From Fulvia fulva (taxonomy: Eukaryota > Ascomycota > Dothideomycetes > Mycosphaerellales > Mycosphaerellaceae): 64,000 nt of DNA. The DNA lies in NCBI RefSeq assembly GCF_020509005.1, contig NC_063022.1, positions 2,170,001-2,234,000 of the forward strand, given 5' to 3'. Under the pieces are notes generated by a model that saw only the letters and a list, made by a program, of their open reading frames with translations, searched no databases and had not been told where the DNA came from. A program made the translations under genes and the position numbers. Shown in pieces: positions 11,558 through 22,053 of this stretch (positions are counted from its first letter, which is position 1; every line of letters starts with the position of its first letter).

Positions 11558-11764
11558 TGTCGCGATCCGAGCGTATATATAGGTAACATCCTATTATCAA
11601 AACTTGAGGCTACGTACGCTAAGAATTAGGTGACTAATTAGTCACCTACAGCCTCTTTAAGAGCAACACTTGTCCATTCTAGATAGATATATACAATACA
11701 TAACCTGCTTTTAAAACACCCTATATAAGCTCGTATAATAACTTCCTATACTTCTAACGTGATA
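11558..11764 (+). repeat. Copia-A 5' LTR
   Basis: Aligned by eye to the 3' LTR, it differs at about 19 sites. All are C-to-T or G-to-A relative to the 3' LTR, and all but one lie in CA or TG. The 5' LTR is the mutated one. Confidence 0.95.
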
Positions 11765-11788
11765 GTTATAAGCCCGGTTAGCGCTCAC
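11765..11788 (+). other. Copia-A primer-binding site (initiator tRNA-Met half)
   Basis: GTTATAAGCCCGGTTAGCGC directly follows the LTR. It resembles the complement of the anticodon stem-loop and D side of initiator tRNA-Met (GGGCTCATAAC), with G-to-A at a TG. Priming by a cleaved iMet half-tRNA is established for Drosophila copia; its use here is inferred. Confidence 0.6.
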
Positions 11789-11798
11789 TAACATTCTC

Positions 11799-13300
11799 TA
11801 CGATAAGGAAGCCCTAAAGCAGAGTTTGTATCGTTATAGCACTACTGCTACAACTAGTACAGTAGTATCCCCTAGGCCTAGTGAACCCGCGTAGAACTTT
11901 CACTAGCCTATAACCCATTTTGTAGTTATAGCTACTACCGAGACGCCGGTAACTACCGGTACCCTACCTTAGGGTACCGTAGTTCTAAAGAGCTATGACT
12001 AATAGGACAAGTTTGACCGTTAGCTAGAGCTCTACGTAGAGTCTTTGAATGTCTAGAAGTATATAGATCCTTACTAACTAAGTAACGAGCTAATAGAGCC
12101 TACTTACTTAACGTTTAAGGAAATCTAATAAGCGTATACGGTAGGAGAGGCTATATTAAGAGATCTTATCAAGCTACGACAAATAGACGTAGACCGAAGG
12201 CAACGGATGTACGACATCTTTACTACTACGCGATCAAAGCTTATTACCTACCTTATCCGTACGACGACAGAGCTAGGGCAAGAGCTAATATACGGCTAGA
12301 ACACCCTTAGAGCGAAATACTAGGCTCTTAAGGATCAGTATAGTCTAGACGATATGCTACGTAAGCGGCAGCTCACGCTTGAGCTGTCTAGGCTTTAGAA
12401 GGCTAGCGTACGTAGAATCGATAACTAGTGCTTAGACTAGTTAGTTTTATAGACTAAGATACTTAAGTATAACTACACCGAGTACGACGACCTTAGTAGA
12501 CACTTCCTACTTACTATTCAGTAGAAGCAGGCTCTAGCCTACGGTGCTTCTCTATATAACGAGTAGAAGCGTAACAAAATATCACTATAAAAGCTTACTA
12601 AGCGTTACCTCGAATAGATACGCGACACCGTACTAGTAATAACTAACGGTCGATTAGTCTTCGCAACCTTCTCCGGAGAAACCTTAGTAGAAGCAGAGGA
12701 TGAAACAGTACCTATAGGTACTAGTCAAAAGGAGGGTGACCGTAGTAGTAGCCGTAGTAATAACCGTAGTAATAGCCGCGGTAATAAGGGTCGTAGTAGT
12801 AGCCGCGGCGATAAGAACAAAGATAAGGACAATAATAGGCCAAGCGGCTACTAGAACATCACCGGCGAGCCTAAGGACACTTATCACAAGGGCCTGTTCT
12901 TATGCGATGTAATCAACCCCGATAAGCGCCTAGTAAAGGATTAGCGCTTAGAGTAGTAGAAGAAGTACTAGAAAAACTTTATTAACTACTGCTTAAGCGA
13001 CGACGGCGAGCGTCTGCTTAGCGTATTGAATCGTAACAATCGTAAGGACTAGGAACGTGACAAGGCTATTACTAATACGAAGAAGGTATTACTAAGCGAT
13101 AAGGGCTTTATTGGCCTTACTGTTCTTTCTAGCTTAATTAGTAAGTTAAGCGTCAACTTTAGGGATTACTAGGTGTATAATAACTGTTTAGACACTTATA
13201 TAATCAATCATTATGACTAGGAGGGTGTAGAGTTTATTATAGAGCGCCTTACTACCTTAGAAATCTAGGCTAGAACAACTACCTTTCTAATTATAGCGTT
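11799..13300 (+). pseudogene. Copia-A gag and protease region, RIP-inactivated
   Basis: The frame reads through a copia-type gag core (YDKEALKQSL, then a FDRQLELYVESL and EPTYLTFKEIQQAYTV-like region at 12000-12140). An Arg/Ser/Asn-rich stretch (12735-12835) follows, and then a degraded nucleic-acid-binding region. Protease sequence follows around 13080-13330. Stops are TAG/TAA at former CAG, CAA and TGG. No frameshift is seen. Confidence 0.7.
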
Positions 13301-13799
13301 AGGGCGTGTTTATATATTAATTAGGGGCCATTCATTCACCTTACTAGATATGGCTTACTGCCTAGGCTTTTATATAAACGTCATCTCTTATATACGTATA
13401 GAAAGAGCCGGACTCTAGTAGTACGGACGTAGCAATTCAATGTGGCATAACGACACTAAATTGATAGACCTATACCGCCCTACTAGTACAATCCCTTTCT
13501 TCAAGGTGGTCACACTACCTAAGTCACCTATCATTTACTAATAGCCTATAAAAGAGGGCCTAGTACTACCGAAGGTTACTAAAAAGATGCGTAACGCGTA
13601 CTTTATTAGCACTATTAGTAGGGGTGCAAACATCGGCGATGAACCTACTAATAGCGTAGTATCTCTAACTACTTAAGAGGATAGTAATCGTACCGTTCTC
13701 GTAGTCATGAACAGCACTAGGGGTACTTAAGGTGTAGCTACGTCTAGTAGGACCCCTATCAAATACCGAAAGCTCTCTAGCCGCTAGTAGCATCAAATC

Positions 13800-16700
13800 T
13801 TTAGTCACATTAGCGCTAAACGTGTCAAGTAGTTACCGCTTAGAGTTAAGGGGGTGATCATTAACGATAGTCTAAGCGTACCCCTTACTATACATTGTAG
13901 AGCATATAGGCTTAGCAAAGCTTATAAGGTACATAATCGGTCTTAGCCTATTAGGGTGATGACCCTATACGGCTACATAGCTATAGACTTAGCAGAATTC
14001 ACTATCGCCTATAACGGTGATAGGTACCTCGTCTACTTCTACGATCTAGATACCTATAGACACTTCTAGTTCACTATTAAGAACAGGGATTAGCAATCGG
14101 TGTTGGCTTGCTTTAATAGCCTACTAAGCTTCATTAACTTTATTGGTCGTAGGTTTGTATACTTCTATAGCGATAATGAGCCCGCTATTAGGAAGGTGTT
14201 TCGCTTAGTCATTAATAACAACAAGATTGAATAGTACGTAACCGCGGAATACGCGCCTACGTAGGACCTAGTAGAAAGAGCTAGAGCTCTAATCATCACT
14301 ATAAGCAGAACTATTCGTATCTACGCACGATTGCCGGAAAAGCTTTAGCTAGAATATACTATAGTAGCGGCGTATATCCTCTAGCGATCCCCTATCTAGT
14401 CAAAGGGCTAGAAGACCCTATTCGAATTAGTAATAGGACGAATTCCGAACGTAGGTCATATAGTAGTATATAGCTCCCTTATATACGTGTTTATCTATAG
14501 ACTAGATCAGCCTAGTAAGAGCGAGAAACTCTAAGAGAGAGCGCTTATAGGCTACCTTATAGGATACGACTCTACTAACATCTACCGCGTATAGGACCTA
14601 TTAAAAGATAGGGTTATACGAGTTAAGGACGTCCTCTTCGATAAGACCACGTTCTATGACCTATCACGCCTAATAGTAGGGTATACGACCCCTATCGAGA
14701 ACATCGTAATAGCGGAACCGGCTAAAGAGCCTAAACAATACTACGACCTATATATCGCTTATTACGAGCAAGACATAGTATAGGCCGAGGGGGTAGAAGA
14801 ATAGGCTTAGTAGCCGTATACCTAATAACCTCGAGACGCCTACTAAAAGCTCCTTAGGCAAGAACTACACTAGCCGTAACACCGCGAGTTAGTAATATAT
14901 AACTAAAAAGACCGGCAAATCGAGTACGTAACAGATCACGTGACTCAAGATAATACACAGTAGTTAGTACCTAATACTACTAACTACTACGATACCCTAT
15001 AGTAGCAGATAATAGATGCCCTTACCGCAGAAGACCGTAAGGAGATTATAGGCAACACGGACCCTAATCGCGAGCTATATCCATTTACGTTTATACTACT
15101 AGAAGACGCGTTAACATATAACGCGTCTAATATACTACTCTTCCCCCTAGAGCCAGAGCTCTACACACTAGAGGAGTCCAACTATGTAGTTATAGAGAAT
15201 AGAAAGCGCCTACGAACGGCCTACTTCTACTATATACTATACTAGATCATAGTCGCTAATATAATTATCGGCTAGATGTCCGGTATACGACCTAGAATAC
15301 GCGCCTATCGCGACAAGAGCGATCGAAGCCCTACACGAAGAGGCAACAGCCCTCTAAGGCGTGTCAACACTACTACCTCTATACACCGCGATAACCTTCC
15401 GCCCGAACCTTCTAACTACCGAGCCGCTATAAAACACCGCTTCTCCTAACAGTAGATCGAAGCTATAGCTAAGGAGTTTGCTAAAGCCCTAGTAATAGGC
15501 ACATTCAGATAGGTAACAAAGGAAGAGAAGGATCAGGATGCTTAGTAAGAGGAGGGACTTTAGCTACTACTGCCGCTTAAGTAGGTATATAAATATAAAC
15601 TAGACGAGCACGGTATACTAAAGAGCTTTAAGGCTAGGCTATACGTAAGAGGCGATTTGTAAGGAACACACTTAGACATATACGCCGCCACACTACTAGT
15701 AAGTATGTTCCGCCTCTGCTATACTATAGCCGCGAGCTTCGACCTAGAAGCCGAACAATTCGATATTGTTAACGCCTTCCTAAACTCGGACCTACTATAC
15801 ACTATATATCTACAACCACCTCCTAGAATCGATAGGCCATCCTATAGACACGCCCTTAAGCTAGTTAAGGCCCTCTACGGTCTGAAGGAGTCCCCTTTAT
15901 TGTGGTACAACTCCCTAACCGAGACGCTGGCCTCCCTTAGACTAGTACCCCTATCGGACTCCGAATGTATCTACTATAACAACAAGGTTATGTTCTTCTT
16001 TTACGTTGACGACCTGGTTATGCTCTACTACCGTAAGTATAAGGCCTATGCTACTAATATCAAGTAGCGGCTACTTGCTAAGTACGAGATACACGAGCTC
16101 GGTGATCTCTCCTAGTTCCTAGGAATCAAGGTTACGCGCGATAGAAACAAGCGCTTACTATAGCTCTCTTAAGAAGACTATATTGAGAAGCTAGCCGCCG
16201 AATTTAGCATATCTACGAATGCACGCAAAACGACAGTGCTAGTAGATCAACACCTTGATTGGACCGTTCTAGAGGGTCATCAACCCACCTCTATCGCCAT
16301 CCTTACGTACTAACAACGTATAGGATCCCTCAACTTCGCCGCTATATACACGCGGCCTAATATCGCCTTTTCCTTGTCTATACTATCGTATTATCTGACC
16401 AAGCTAACTGAGACACACCTCAAGCTTGTAGATTAGTACTTGCGCTATCTCCTAGAGACTAAGAACCTCTGCCTTATATATAGCGCTAGCAAACACATCA
16501 CTGGCCTTTATAGCTAACTAGAGCACCTCGGTAGTAACTACGAGTTCTCTGGAGTATCGGACGCGTCCTACGGCATAAATAATGACAGGACCAGCTCAAA
16601 TGGCTAGGTCTTTATGCTGTTCGGTGGACCAGTGGATTATAAGGCATCTAAACAAATCACTGTCACCAAGTCCTTAACAGAGGCTGAGCTACTCGGGCTT

Positions 16701-17154
16701 TCGCAAGCCGCCTTAGAGCTTATATAGTAGGAACGAGTCTTCGCTAAGATACACCTTCAGTTCAATCAGCGCACCCACTTATACTACGACAACACGCAGA
16801 CCATCCGCCTTGTCAACCAACAAGGGTAAAAGCTTGACACGAAGCTACGCCACGTTGACATCCACTACCACTGGCTCCGATAGCGAGACTAGCGCGGAGA
16901 CATTGAGATCAAGTATCTCAGTACTAACGACATACCTACAGACGGGCTGACCAAGCTGCTTCTACCACAGAAGCATAAGCACTTCGTCAAGCTGCTCAAT
17001 TTGGCTAAGGAAGGCGTGGACCTACGCACCTCAGTGCCCTCTACAGCCGTATCAGGAGGTAACGGGCTAACAGACGCCTAAGAAGCCCGTAGTAGCGGCC
17101 TTACCTCATCTCGAAACGAACACCGAACGGCTTCATCTTTACGGACACCTCTCT
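13800..17154 (+). pseudogene. Copia-A integrase, RT and RNase H, RIP-damaged
   Basis: An integrase core lies at 13970-14620 (an IAIDLAEFTIAY stretch, YSDNEPAIRKVF, and a conserved IGYLIGYDSTNIYRV-like end). The RT spans about 15560-16400: FKARLYVRGD, then an ORF-sized intact stretch 15705-16067 with VNAFLNSDL, LKLVKALYGLKESPLLWY, and the YVDD box at 16002-16013. RNase H follows at 16540-16960 (VSDASYG, a KSLTEAELLGLSQAALE-like stretch, YYDNTQ, KHIDIHYHWLR-like). Even the better-preserved RNase H part carries a few TAG codons, so the protein is not functional as read. Confidence 0.85.
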
Positions 17155-18125
17155 AGAAGCGCTAGTAGGCGCAAAACACGGCCACTAGTAGCCACTAATG
17201 CTGTAGACGACAACGAAGCCAGGGCAAAACATCCACTATTCACCGGTGCGGCCCTAGCACCATCATTAACAGGTGTTTCTCGGACTCCCATTGGCTAACA
17301 GCGCAAGGGCGAGAAACACCCCTGTCACTAGTAGCAGCGCGTCTAATTAGAAAGCGAGAAACGCCTCCAACTTGCTACTAGCTACAACACTACCACCTTG
17401 TCACCACATCATCCGCTGCTTTCGCACCTCACACATAGCACACACTTGCCCAAAACAAAAAGGTGTCACCACCCTGAGGTGATGGACCTTTAAAAGTGCA
17501 GAAAGTAAGGCACCCCGAAGGTACCTTTTCAACTTTCCGATACCGTTGCTCCGGTGTTACCTATTGGAGCCCCATTACACCTTATATGGTGCAAGCTCTG
17601 TCGTAGACAGCCCAGTGCATTGCGCCACTGACTAGTATCTCATACTCCCTAGGGGCAGAGCGAGCTCTCTCACCATTCGCCGGAGCGAAATAACTTGGTA
17701 TAGAGCAATTATCGGACAATTTAATAAGTTGAGCGGACGACAATATATGTTTAAGCATACGATAGGACTAAGGCTACCCCTAGATTGAACTCAGGACCTT
17801 TGATGTTTACCGGTGGGTGAGATGATTACACACTCAAGTGAAAGTCCGTACAACGGGACTATCACCTGAGCTATCTCACCGGCAATAGTCACACATTCTA
17901 TGCTTTATTATATAGGTAACAATGGCAGCAGTGAAAGTGAGGAATGAGGGAAGGGGTACAAAGCTCACCTCACTTCACTTGAAACAGCTGACTTACCCTC
18001 ACTACAGCAGCAGCAACACCGAGGGCCTGACGTCACTGCTATAGATAGGGGGGGTAGTTATGACAGGGTGCACGCGATCACATAGGAATCAGCTCATTCA
18101 CTCCAGCGCACGAGCTGAGGGGGTG
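17155..18125 (+). other. Long non-coding 3' region of copia-A
   Basis: Nearly 1 kb separates the RNase H end from the 3' LTR, which is long for a copia element. It contains the tRNA-like hairpin at 17775-17885 and a purine-rich tract just before the LTR (GAGCTGAGGGGGTG, 18112-18125). The region is conserved in copia-A' (25845-26800, minus), so it belongs to the family. No reading frame is recognised. Confidence 0.65.
17775..17885 (-). ncRNA. tRNA-like long hairpin inside the copia-A 3' region
   Basis: On the minus strand, CCGGTGAGAT is followed by TAGCTCAGGTGATAG, which matches a pol III A box and tRNA D arm. GTCC-(8 nt)-GGAC follows, and then ATCTCACC..CCGG closing a long imperfect stem. 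GAGTTCAATCTAGG, a B-box-like T arm, lies downstream. The spacing between boxes is too long for an ordinary tRNA. It may be a SINE-like or decayed tRNA fragment. The same structure is at 26100-26215 on the plus strand of copia-A'. Function is unknown. Confidence 0.4.
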
Positions 18126-18332
18126 TGTCGCGATCCGAGCGTGCATATGGGCAACATCCTATCATCAAAACTTGAGGCCACGTACGCTAAGAATCAGGTG
18201 ACTGATTAGTCACCTGCAGCCTCTTCAAGAGCAACACTTGTCCATTCTAGATAGACACATGCAATACACAACCTGCTTTTGAAACACCCTATATGAGCCC
18301 GTACAATAACTTCCTACACTTCTAACGTGATA
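18126..18332 (+). repeat. Copia-A 3' LTR
   Basis: This is the same length as the 5' LTR and much less RIPed, retaining for example GCATATGGGCAAC where the 5' LTR has GTATATAGGTAAC. The flanking base string ATAAG completes the target-site duplication. Confidence 0.95.
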
Positions 18333-18337
18333 ATAAG

Positions 18338-18529
18338 TCGAATAGATATTCTATCTAAGAGAGGCGCGGAGGGCGCGAGAGTTATATACGGGCGCTAAGC
18401 CGCTAGTCGGATTAGTTAGCGGGCGCGGGGTCTAGGTACGTACCTACGGGTTTAAGTAAATATACGCCGGTACGGTAATAATAATTCTAATTATATAATA
18501 GATAAATCAGATAGAGTCTTAATCCTTAG
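18338..18529. other. RIPed stretch, no gene seen
   Basis: This is the continuation of 11286-11557 on the other side of copia-A. It is GC-richer at 18360-18440 and AT-rich after. Nothing is recognised. Confidence 0.35.
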
Positions 18530-19293
18530 GTATATCTTCTTCCTCTATAGGGCACTAGTTTCTTAGATAAGTAAGAAGCAAAAGTCTATAGTAATATCTA
18601 TAATAGAGGCTAAATATATAGCTATAAATATATATATAAAGTAGTCCTAATTCCTAGCTTTACTACTAAGAGAAATAGATTATCTAGAGTTAGTAGGAGA
18701 CTGCTCCTATTAACTAAGAATCACTAGAAACTAAGAGACTATATCAAATTTGAGACTAGTCTAATTAAGAGATAACAATTAAGCTACCCTTACCCTAGTA
18801 AAAGATATATATGTTTATAACAAGTCGAAGCATATTAATATTACCTATAACTTAACGCTATTAGGAAACTTTAGTAGAGGAGGCTTATTGCTATTTAGTA
18901 TACCCTAACCTCTGTGATAGTTATAGACGGGTTTATAAAACTAAAGACTAGTCTACACTTCTAGAGGTTTATAAGCTAGCTTAACCTATTATGAAAGGTC
19001 TAAGTACTATTAATAGGAAGTGAGCAGACTATAACCTCCTATACAAGATAAGTAGGAGTATTAAGATGTAGCATCTTAAAGGGAGTCAATAATTAGGAAG
19101 TGATCTAGTAGTCTAAGGTATCTACGATAACTTAGCTTATAGGGAGATACCTTCTCTCCCCTTTAGCTTAGATAGACATCCGACATAATCAACACATTGG
19201 TTCCTAATATATTGCTATATGCTCGTGCTATTAGTTAGTTAAAGATTGATCTCTTACTCTACTCCGCTACTATTAATCCGTACCTATTTAATA
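18530..19293 (+). mobile_element. Copia relic: RNase H end plus 3' LTR
   Basis: At 18560-18860 the plus strand reads SRKQKSIVISIIEAKYIAIN-like and LVKDIYVYNKSKHINITY-like sequence, matching the RNase H of copia-B and copia-C in this window. A 235-bp LTR follows at 19059-19293. It begins TATTAAGATG directly after the purine tract ATAAGTAGGAG and ends CCGTACCTATTTAATA, the same end as the copia-B LTR. The upstream part of the element is missing. Confidence 0.7.
19059..19293 (+). repeat. LTR of the copia relic
   Basis: The start is set by the AGTAGGAG tract that also precedes the copia-B and copia-C 3' LTRs. The end is set by TACCTATTTAATA, shared with the copia-B LTRs. The original TG...CA ends have become TA...TA. 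Confidence 0.65.
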
Positions 19294-19545
19294 TAAGTTA
19301 TAGATTAATACTAGCTTATATAAATACGCCTAAATTAGGTAAACGACGTAGTATTTAAGGGCGTAATAAGGTAAATACAGACGAAGGGCGTAGTAGTAAG
19401 CGCTAAATACGTACTAAAGATAGTAATAGTAAGGTAGGTAAATAATACCTAAGATTTTAATACGCCCTTACCTATTCGAGATAAGTAGATGACGCCTATA
19501 ACGGCGGGATAAATAAGCCAATCTAGGTGTAGAAATAAGCTAAGT
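19294..19545. other. RIPed boundary sequence, no gene seen
   Basis: This AT-rich, CA/TG-depleted stretch contains scattered GGGCGTA motifs in both orientations (for example 19351, 19386 and 19465). It may be a decayed small DNA element, but no clear terminal inverted repeats are present. At about 19550 the sequence switches abruptly to normal dinucleotide composition. Confidence 0.35.
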
Positions 19546-19781
19546 AGCCCAGGGCTGTGAGTCAGCGCTAGAACCGTCTGACATCTACGACTATCTGGGA
19601 TTCCGACCTGGTGGCGCACTCAAGCTTTGGCTAGCCGCGTTTGTCATCGACCACGAGGAAACCACGACTCATACCGCATTTGAGTTTCCGGCTGCTTCTC
19701 CGCCACGGCAAGAACGCCGGAACATAGACATTGCCCGAAAGCGTCATCAAGGTGCGACTCTGGGCAGCGATCGCGGATGAG
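19546..19781 (+). promoter_or_regulatory. Upstream region of the JJJ1-like gene
   Basis: Only about 235 bp of unmutated sequence separates the RIPed repeats from the start codon, so the core promoter and 5' UTR must lie here or in the repeat edge. I see no clear TATA box. Confidence 0.35.
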
Positions 19782-21470
19782 ATGGGACAGAGTCAGTCCT
19801 CTGGCGGTGCCGGTGGAGGGAGCAGAGGCGGTGGAGGAGAGGTGAAGACGAGCTACTACGTGCTACTTGGCATCGAACGAAATGCTACCGAGGAAGAAAT
19901 CAAAAAGGCGTACCGACGAAAAGCACTCGAGCTCCATCCAGACCGCAATTATGGCAACGAGGAGGCAGCTACGAAGACGTTTGCTGAGATCCAGGCTGCG
20001 CATGAAGTGCTGTCCGACCCACAGGAACGCGCCTGGTATGACAGCCACGAAAGCGCCATCCTGCGAGGTGACGATGCCACCACCGACGCCCCAACTTACG
20101 AAGATGTACGTGTGACTACTGCGGATGACATCGCTCGACTGGTGAGCAAGTTCAATCGGAATGTAGAGTTCTCTGATGCGCCTTCTGGATTCTATGGCTT
20201 TGTGCGGGAGACATTCGAACAGCTTGCCAAGGAGGAAGATATTGCTTCGAGCTGGGAGGATGTTGAGGTTCGCGAGTATCCCACTTTCGGTCACAAGGAC
20301 GACGAGTACGGCGATGTTGTCAAACAGTTCTATGCTGCTTGGTCCGGATTCAGTACGGTCAAGTCTTTTTCGTGGCGTGACAAGTACAGGCTCTCAGATG
20401 CGCCAGATAGATGGATCAGAAGACGCATGGAGCAGGAGAACTTGAAGTTGAGGAAGGATGGCAAGCAAGAATTTAATGAAGCAGTAAGGTCTCTTGTGCA
20501 GTTCATCAAGAAGCGAGATCCTCGCTTCGTGCCAAACACGCAGTCAGAGGCAGAAAGGCAGAAGGCGTTGCGTGACGCTGCCGCTGCGCAAGCTGCTCGT
20601 GCCAGAGCCGCCAACGCTGCAAAGCTAGCTGAGCAAGCAGTGCCGGAGTGGACGAAAGCCCGAGATCCAGAAGAGCTGGAAGAGAGCTCGGAGGAAGAAG
20701 TCGAGGAGCTCCATTTCGAATGTGTGGCATGTAATAAAGTGTTCAAAAGCGAACGTCAGTGGGAAGCACATGAGAAGTCGAAGAAGCATCAAAAGGCCGT
20801 CAAAGAGTTGCAGAAGCGTATGCGGAAGCAGAATGCTCATCTCAACCTGGACGAAAGTGGTACTGACAGTGGAGCTGTTACACCGGATCTTGAAGACGAG
20901 GAACAGGAAGTCCTAGATGACCTGGCCGCTGAAGTGGAAGACCACGAAGATTACGCCGATGGAGCCTCGGAGAAGGCTGAGGATGACATTGACGATGCAG
21001 CGTTTGCCACTGATGCAGAAAAACACGAAGTAGATGTCCCAAAGGACGACGCCGACCAGGGCCCTCGAGAAGACCACGAACCTTCCACCACTGTCCCGGA
21101 AATGGAAGCCAACGAAGTCGAAGAAGCCTCAAATTCTGAAAACGAAGATTATGCATCTATGTCCACCATACAAGCGCGAATGCGATCTGCGGCTCTCGAC
21201 ACCCCAGCCTCTACCGTTGCTTCCACCGCGGCATCTGAAGACAATTCTGGACCTGCCAAGCCGAAGATGGGCAAAGCCGCACTCAAGCGAGCGAAGAAGG
21301 CTGCCGCCGCTGACGCACAGGCTGCTGCGGGTCATAAGTGTCAAGTCTGTAATGAGGAGTTCCCTTCCAGGACTAAGCTCTTCCAGCATGTCGAAGAGGA
21401 AGGCCATGCTGCGCTGAAAGATGCTAAGCCTGGGAATGCGAAGGGCAAAAAAGGCAAGGGAAAGGGATAA
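19782..21470 (+). CDS. JJJ1: JJJ1/DNAJC21-like J-protein co-chaperone of 60S ribosome maturation
   Basis: This is a single-exon gene of 562 residues. The frame is open from a TTG at 19731, but the ATG at 19782 (MGQSQSS) gives the expected N-terminus, so I start there. A Gly-rich linker is followed by a J domain at about residues 22-92 with the HPD motif at 52-54, and then a conserved middle region ([28 protein letters not shown]). A charged Ala/Glu-rich coiled segment follows. Two C2H2 zinc fingers complete the domain set: one at about 311-342 (CVACNKVF...H-x5-H) and one at about 518-545 (CQVCNEEF...H-x5-H). An acidic region lies between the fingers, and the C-terminus is Lys-rich (KGKKGKGKG). 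In yeast, Jjj1 stimulates Hsp70 (Ssa) and, with Rei1, releases Arx1 from cytoplasmic pre-60S particles. The same role is inferred here from the domain order. Composition is normal, without RIP damage. Confidence 0.93.
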   Translation: MGQSQSSGGAGGGSRGGGGEVKTSYYVLLGIERNATEEEIKKAYRRKALELHPDRNYGNEEAATKTFAEIQAAHEVLSDPQERAWYDSHESAILRGDDATTDAPTYEDVRVTTADDIARLVSKFNRNVEFSDAPSGFYGFVRETFEQLAKEEDIASSWEDVEVREYPTFGHKDDEYGDVVKQFYAAWSGFSTVKSFSWRDKYRLSDAPDRWIRRRMEQENLKLRKDGKQEFNEAVRSLVQFIKKRDPRFVPNTQSEAERQKALRDAAAAQAARARAANAAKLAEQAVPEWTKARDPEELEESSEEEVEELHFECVACNKVFKSERQWEAHEKSKKHQKAVKELQKRMRKQNAHLNLDESGTDSGAVTPDLEDEEQEVLDDLAAEVEDHEDYADGASEKAEDDIDDAAFATDAEKHEVDVPKDDADQGPREDHEPSTTVPEMEANEVEEASNSENEDYASMSTIQARMRSAALDTPASTVASTAASEDNSGPAKPKMGKAALKRAKKAAAADAQAAAGHKCQVCNEEFPSRTKLFQHVEEEGHAALKDAKPGNAKGKKGKGKG

Positions 21471-22053
21471 TTCATACCCTTATATGGGCACTATCAATTG
21501 CCTGCCAGATCTCCCGTCGAACATGAATACACATGCCTCACCCCGCAGCAACAGACAGATCATGGGCCTGGACTACGGAAGAGTATGAATGTTCAAAATA
21601 CCTACCAATCCTGAAGATTATCAGGCCTTCAGACTTCGCAGAGGACATTCAAACGCAGCGCACGTCGCACTGCAGTCGCAAACATGAAGCATATTGGTCA
21701 CACAACTGGCAAGAGAGATAGTTGATATCTCTGGACGGCGAGCATCGGAGAGATACGGGGCTCCGCAACGCCGGGAACCCCCCGCTACACCCGCAATGAC
21801 GGTCAACCAGGATCCGGATAAAGGCCAACCTTATCAGTAGTACTTTACCAACGTTACATGATCCCGTGAGTTTTGCTGAGGAGATGTGCAACCTCGCATC
21901 GCAGCGTGTCTGCATCATGCGCCGATCGGGCAAGCTGCTTCGCGTCCGTCGCCGCCGGCAGCGATAAGGCACATGAATATCGAGGTAGGACTTTTGGTTT
22001 TCCTTCTTCCTCGTCAACTTGGTCTTCGCAGTCTTGCACCGGCGCCACAAAGT
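21471..22053. other. Intergenic region between the JJJ1-like gene and the MFS gene
   Basis: This stretch holds the 3' UTR of the first gene and the promoter/5' UTR of the transporter. Short frames here have no recognisable product. Confidence 0.5.

Larger units (their letters stand above)
11558..18332 (+). mobile_element. Copia-A: complete Ty1/copia LTR retrotransposon
   Basis: Both LTRs are 207 bp (11558-11764 and 18126-18332), beginning TGTCGCGATCC and ending AACGTGATA. The flanking 5-bp duplication is ATAAG (11553-11557 and 18333-18337). The internal order is gag, protease, integrase, RT, RNase H, in one continuous reading frame from about 11799 to 17150 that is interrupted only by TAG/TAA at former Gln/Trp codons. 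A 1-kb non-coding 3' region follows. The 5' two thirds are heavily RIPed, and the last 2 kb much less so. Confidence 0.95.

Noticed and set aside
12684..12887. Minus-strand 67-residue frame, found again on the plus strand at 31118-31321
   Set aside because: It is antisense to the Ser/Arg/Asn repeat of copia-A gag in both copies. The conservation reflects the element, and the Thr/Ala/Ile-rich product is a shadow.
19731..19781. N-terminal extension of the JJJ1-like protein
   Set aside because: The extended frame starts at TTG. The ATG at 19782 gives the expected start.
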